From NCBI GenBank assembly GCA_031286555.1, contig JAITUD010000076.1, positions 1 through 5,738 of the forward strand: 5,738 nt of DNA. Reading direction: 5' to 3'. The stretch comes from Microbacterium sp. GTDB lineage: Bacteria > Actinomycetota > Actinomycetes > Actinomycetales > Microbacteriaceae. A model generated the notes under the pieces. The model searched no databases, had not been told where the DNA came from, and saw only the letters and a program-made list of their open reading frames with translations. Position 1 is the stretch's first letter. Each line of letters opens with the position of its first letter. Shown here in pieces: positions 4,586 to 5,738 of this stretch. The position numbers and the translations under genes are program-made.

Positions 4586-5707
4586 GTGCACCCGCTGCTC
4601 GACGACCTGGATCGACTGATCCGGGAGGACCCGTCACGCGTGCCCGCTCGGCTCGCCGAGCAGCCGGACCTCGCGCAGACCGTCGGCCTGATCGACCCGG
4701 TGACCGCCTCAGAGCACTGGGCACAGCTGTGCGCCTCGTCCGCCGGCACGGCCGGGCACTGGAACGCCGGTCCTGCGCGCGTCGCACTCGAGACCGCACC
4801 GGAGGTGTACGGAAACCTCAACGGCATCCCCGCCGAGGACAAGGATGCCGCCTGCCGCATCCTTCTCGAACGGATGCTGGCGGATGTCGAGCACCTGACG
4901 GCTGCGGCCCGCGAACAGCTCGGGCATGTCGCCGCCGAACTGCGCCGTGCGGCGCGGGCGCATCTGCTGTCGCTGTTCCTGGACGGCGCGGTCCCGCGCG
5001 CCGCCGTGTCCTTCGGCGACCCGGATGCCGCACGGCTGGTCGTCGTGCTGGCACACGGGATCGTCACCGACCTGGACAGCCTTCCGGAGTGGGCGCGCAC
5101 CGCGCGCCGCATCCGATCGCAGGTGGCCGACGGCGCGAGCGTGCCGCACGACGCCGTCGCGGTGATCGCCTGGTTCGGGTACGACTCCGGCACGCATCTG
5201 ACCGCCCTCGGCACCTCGCATGCGACCGTCGGCGCCGCTCGACTGGCCGGTCTGCTCGCCGGCATCCGGCACCGCGCGCCGGGTGCGCACGTCGCCCTGG
5301 TCGCCTATTCGTACTCGTCGACCATGGCCGGGGAGCTGATCGAGGGCGGCGGCGGACGGCTCGTCGACGACCTTTTCTCGATCGCTTCGGCCGGGATCAC
5401 TGCCGAGGCCGCCGACGCGATCGAGGCGGACCTGTACGCGAAGGTGTTCCGGTTCCATGCGACGGAGTCGCTGGACGACGGCGTCGCCCCGCTCGGGCGG
5501 ATGTCGCAGCATCCGATCGATCCGCGCTCGGTCCCCGGGGCGATCCTCTACGAGTCGGACGGCGGCCCGGTCGGCGGCCACCAGGGGATCGCGACAGTCG
5601 GGCACGCCTCGCACACCCCCGCGGACAAGCCCGACGAGCCCGGGTACTTCGACCCGCGCACGGAGTCGTTCCTGGATCTGGTCGCGACGCTGACCGCGTC
5701 GCTCTGA
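4586..5707 (+). CDS. DUF1023-type alpha/beta-hydrolase-fold protein with an altered nucleophile elbow
   Basis: Predicted 373-residue protein with no signal peptide or membrane helix. The first ~140 residues are mainly helical; V-Y-G-N-L-N-G-I-P-A (74-83) matches the block that precedes the hydrolase domain in actinobacterial DUF1023 proteins. The fold then shows strand plus oxyanion-type H-G (L-V-V-V-L-A-H-G-I-V, 151-160), V-I-A-W-F-G-Y-D-S (193-201), and the elbow V-A-L-V-A-Y-S-Y-S-S (236-245). The family usually has G-H-S-Y-G here; Ser242 is kept but both glycines and the His are replaced (A240, Y241, S244). Acid candidates are D297/D298, and His candidates are near 332-343 (G-H-Q-G and G-H-A-S-H). 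Whether it is an active hydrolase is unclear; the substrate is unknown. GTG 4586 is the only plausible start: an in-frame TGA lies at 4565 and the next in-frame Met is near residue 97. It begins 4 nt after the transporter stop with only a weak SD, suggesting translational coupling. A terminator-like hairpin covers the stop codon. Confidence 0.78.
   Translation: MHPLLDDLDRLIREDPSRVPARLAEQPDLAQTVGLIDPVTASEHWAQLCASSAGTAGHWNAGPARVALETAPEVYGNLNGIPAEDKDAACRILLERMLADVEHLTAAAREQLGHVAAELRRAARAHLLSLFLDGAVPRAAVSFGDPDAARLVVVLAHGIVTDLDSLPEWARTARRIRSQVADGASVPHDAVAVIAWFGYDSGTHLTALGTSHATVGAARLAGLLAGIRHRAPGAHVALVAYSYSSTMAGELIEGGGGRLVDDLFSIASAGITAEAADAIEADLYAKVFRFHATESLDDGVAPLGRMSQHPIDPRSVPGAILYESDGGPVGGHQGIATVGHASHTPADKPDEPGYFDPRTESFLDLVATLTASL
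4841..4877. repeat. Triplet of GGATGC hexamers in alternating orientation inside the DUF1023-type gene
   Basis: GGATGC at 4843, GCATCC at 4857 and GGATGC at 4872 lie 14-15 bp apart. The first two form an inverted repeat with 8-bp perfect arms (AAGGATGC 4841-4848 and GCATCCTT 4857-4864) around an 8-nt spacer. The second and third form another, with 6-bp arms and a 9-nt spacer, so the middle copy could pair either way. The segment codes for about E-D-K-D-A-A-C-R-I-L-L-E-R-M. Confidence 0.6.
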
Positions 5708-5729
5708 CCCGACGGCGACGCGGTCAGCG
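5688..5729 (+). terminator. Strong hairpin across the stop of the DUF1023-type gene, probable transcription terminator
   Basis: Bases 5688-5702 (CGCTGACCGCGTCGC) are the exact reverse complement of 5715-5729: a 15-bp perfect GC-rich stem with a 12-nt loop. An A-A mismatch (5687/5730) and two further pairs extend it outward. The left arm is inside the last codons and the loop holds the TGA at 5705-5707. No T-tract follows up to the window end at 5738, which is common for actinobacterial terminators. Being symmetric it could also serve a convergent gene to the right. Alternatively it protects the mRNA 3' end. Confidence 0.7.
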
Positions 5730-5738
5730 ACGGGCCTC

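Noticed and set aside
2674..5265. Open minus-strand frame of over 800 codons spanning the transporter, part of the DUF1023 gene and proC
   Set aside because: It crosses several real genes in both orientations and its translation is Arg/Ala-rich without domains. It is a GC-composition artefact.
5724..5738. Tail of a convergent minus-strand gene ending with TGA at 5724-5726 (reads E-A-R-R-stop)
   Set aside because: Plausible given the symmetric hairpin, but four codons at the window edge cannot support a gene call.

Overview
The window is high-GC DNA (roughly two thirds G+C). Codons end almost always in G or C, SD-led and apparently leaderless genes are mixed, and many GGATGC/GCATCC hexamers occur. 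Together with the protein sequences this suggests an actinobacterium of the Microbacteriaceae, most likely Microbacterium or a close relative; this is pattern recognition, not a database result. The content looks chromosomal and mostly housekeeping: no insertion sequence, phage gene, tRNA, rRNA or CRISPR array was seen.

Layout. Bases 1-96 are the 3' end of a membrane-protein gene (+). It meets, tail to tail with a 3-nt gap, an ArsR-type winged-helix regulator (100-510, -). A 124-nt intergenic region separates that regulator from a divergent potassium-uptake pair: the channel subunit ktrB/trkH-like (635-2065, +) and the single-RCK gating subunit ktrA/trkA-like (2058-2729, +), which overlap by 8 nt and are clearly cotranscribed. 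Again tail to tail with 3 nt between stops comes proC, pyrroline-5-carboxylate reductase (2733-3569, -). Only 40 nt separate proC from a divergent cation diffusion facilitator of the ZnT9-like type (3610-4581, +). This is followed after 4 nt by a GTG-initiated DUF1023-type alpha/beta-hydrolase-fold gene (4586-5707, +). A 15-bp perfect inverted repeat spans the stop codon of that last gene and is the best terminator in the window.

How the genes fit together. KtrB and KtrA should form one membrane complex for K+ uptake, with the RCK ring of KtrA gating the KtrB channel in response to nucleotides. The divergent regulator could control itself and/or the ktr operon through the shared 511-634 region, but only a short palindrome there supports this. 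The transporter and the DUF1023 protein look like a two-gene operon of unknown joint purpose; the DUF1023 protein is odd in having A-Y-S-Y-S where the family usually has a G-H-S-Y-G nucleophile elbow. proC is an independent biosynthetic gene.

I did not find a convincing new multi-gene system. The most unusual signals are at DNA level: strong enrichment of GGATGC on the right side of the window, including a perfect 20-bp palindrome made of two copies inside proC and an alternating-orientation triplet inside the DUF1023 gene; two apparently leaderless promoters with identical geometry; and two 3-nt convergent junctions with no evident strong terminator.
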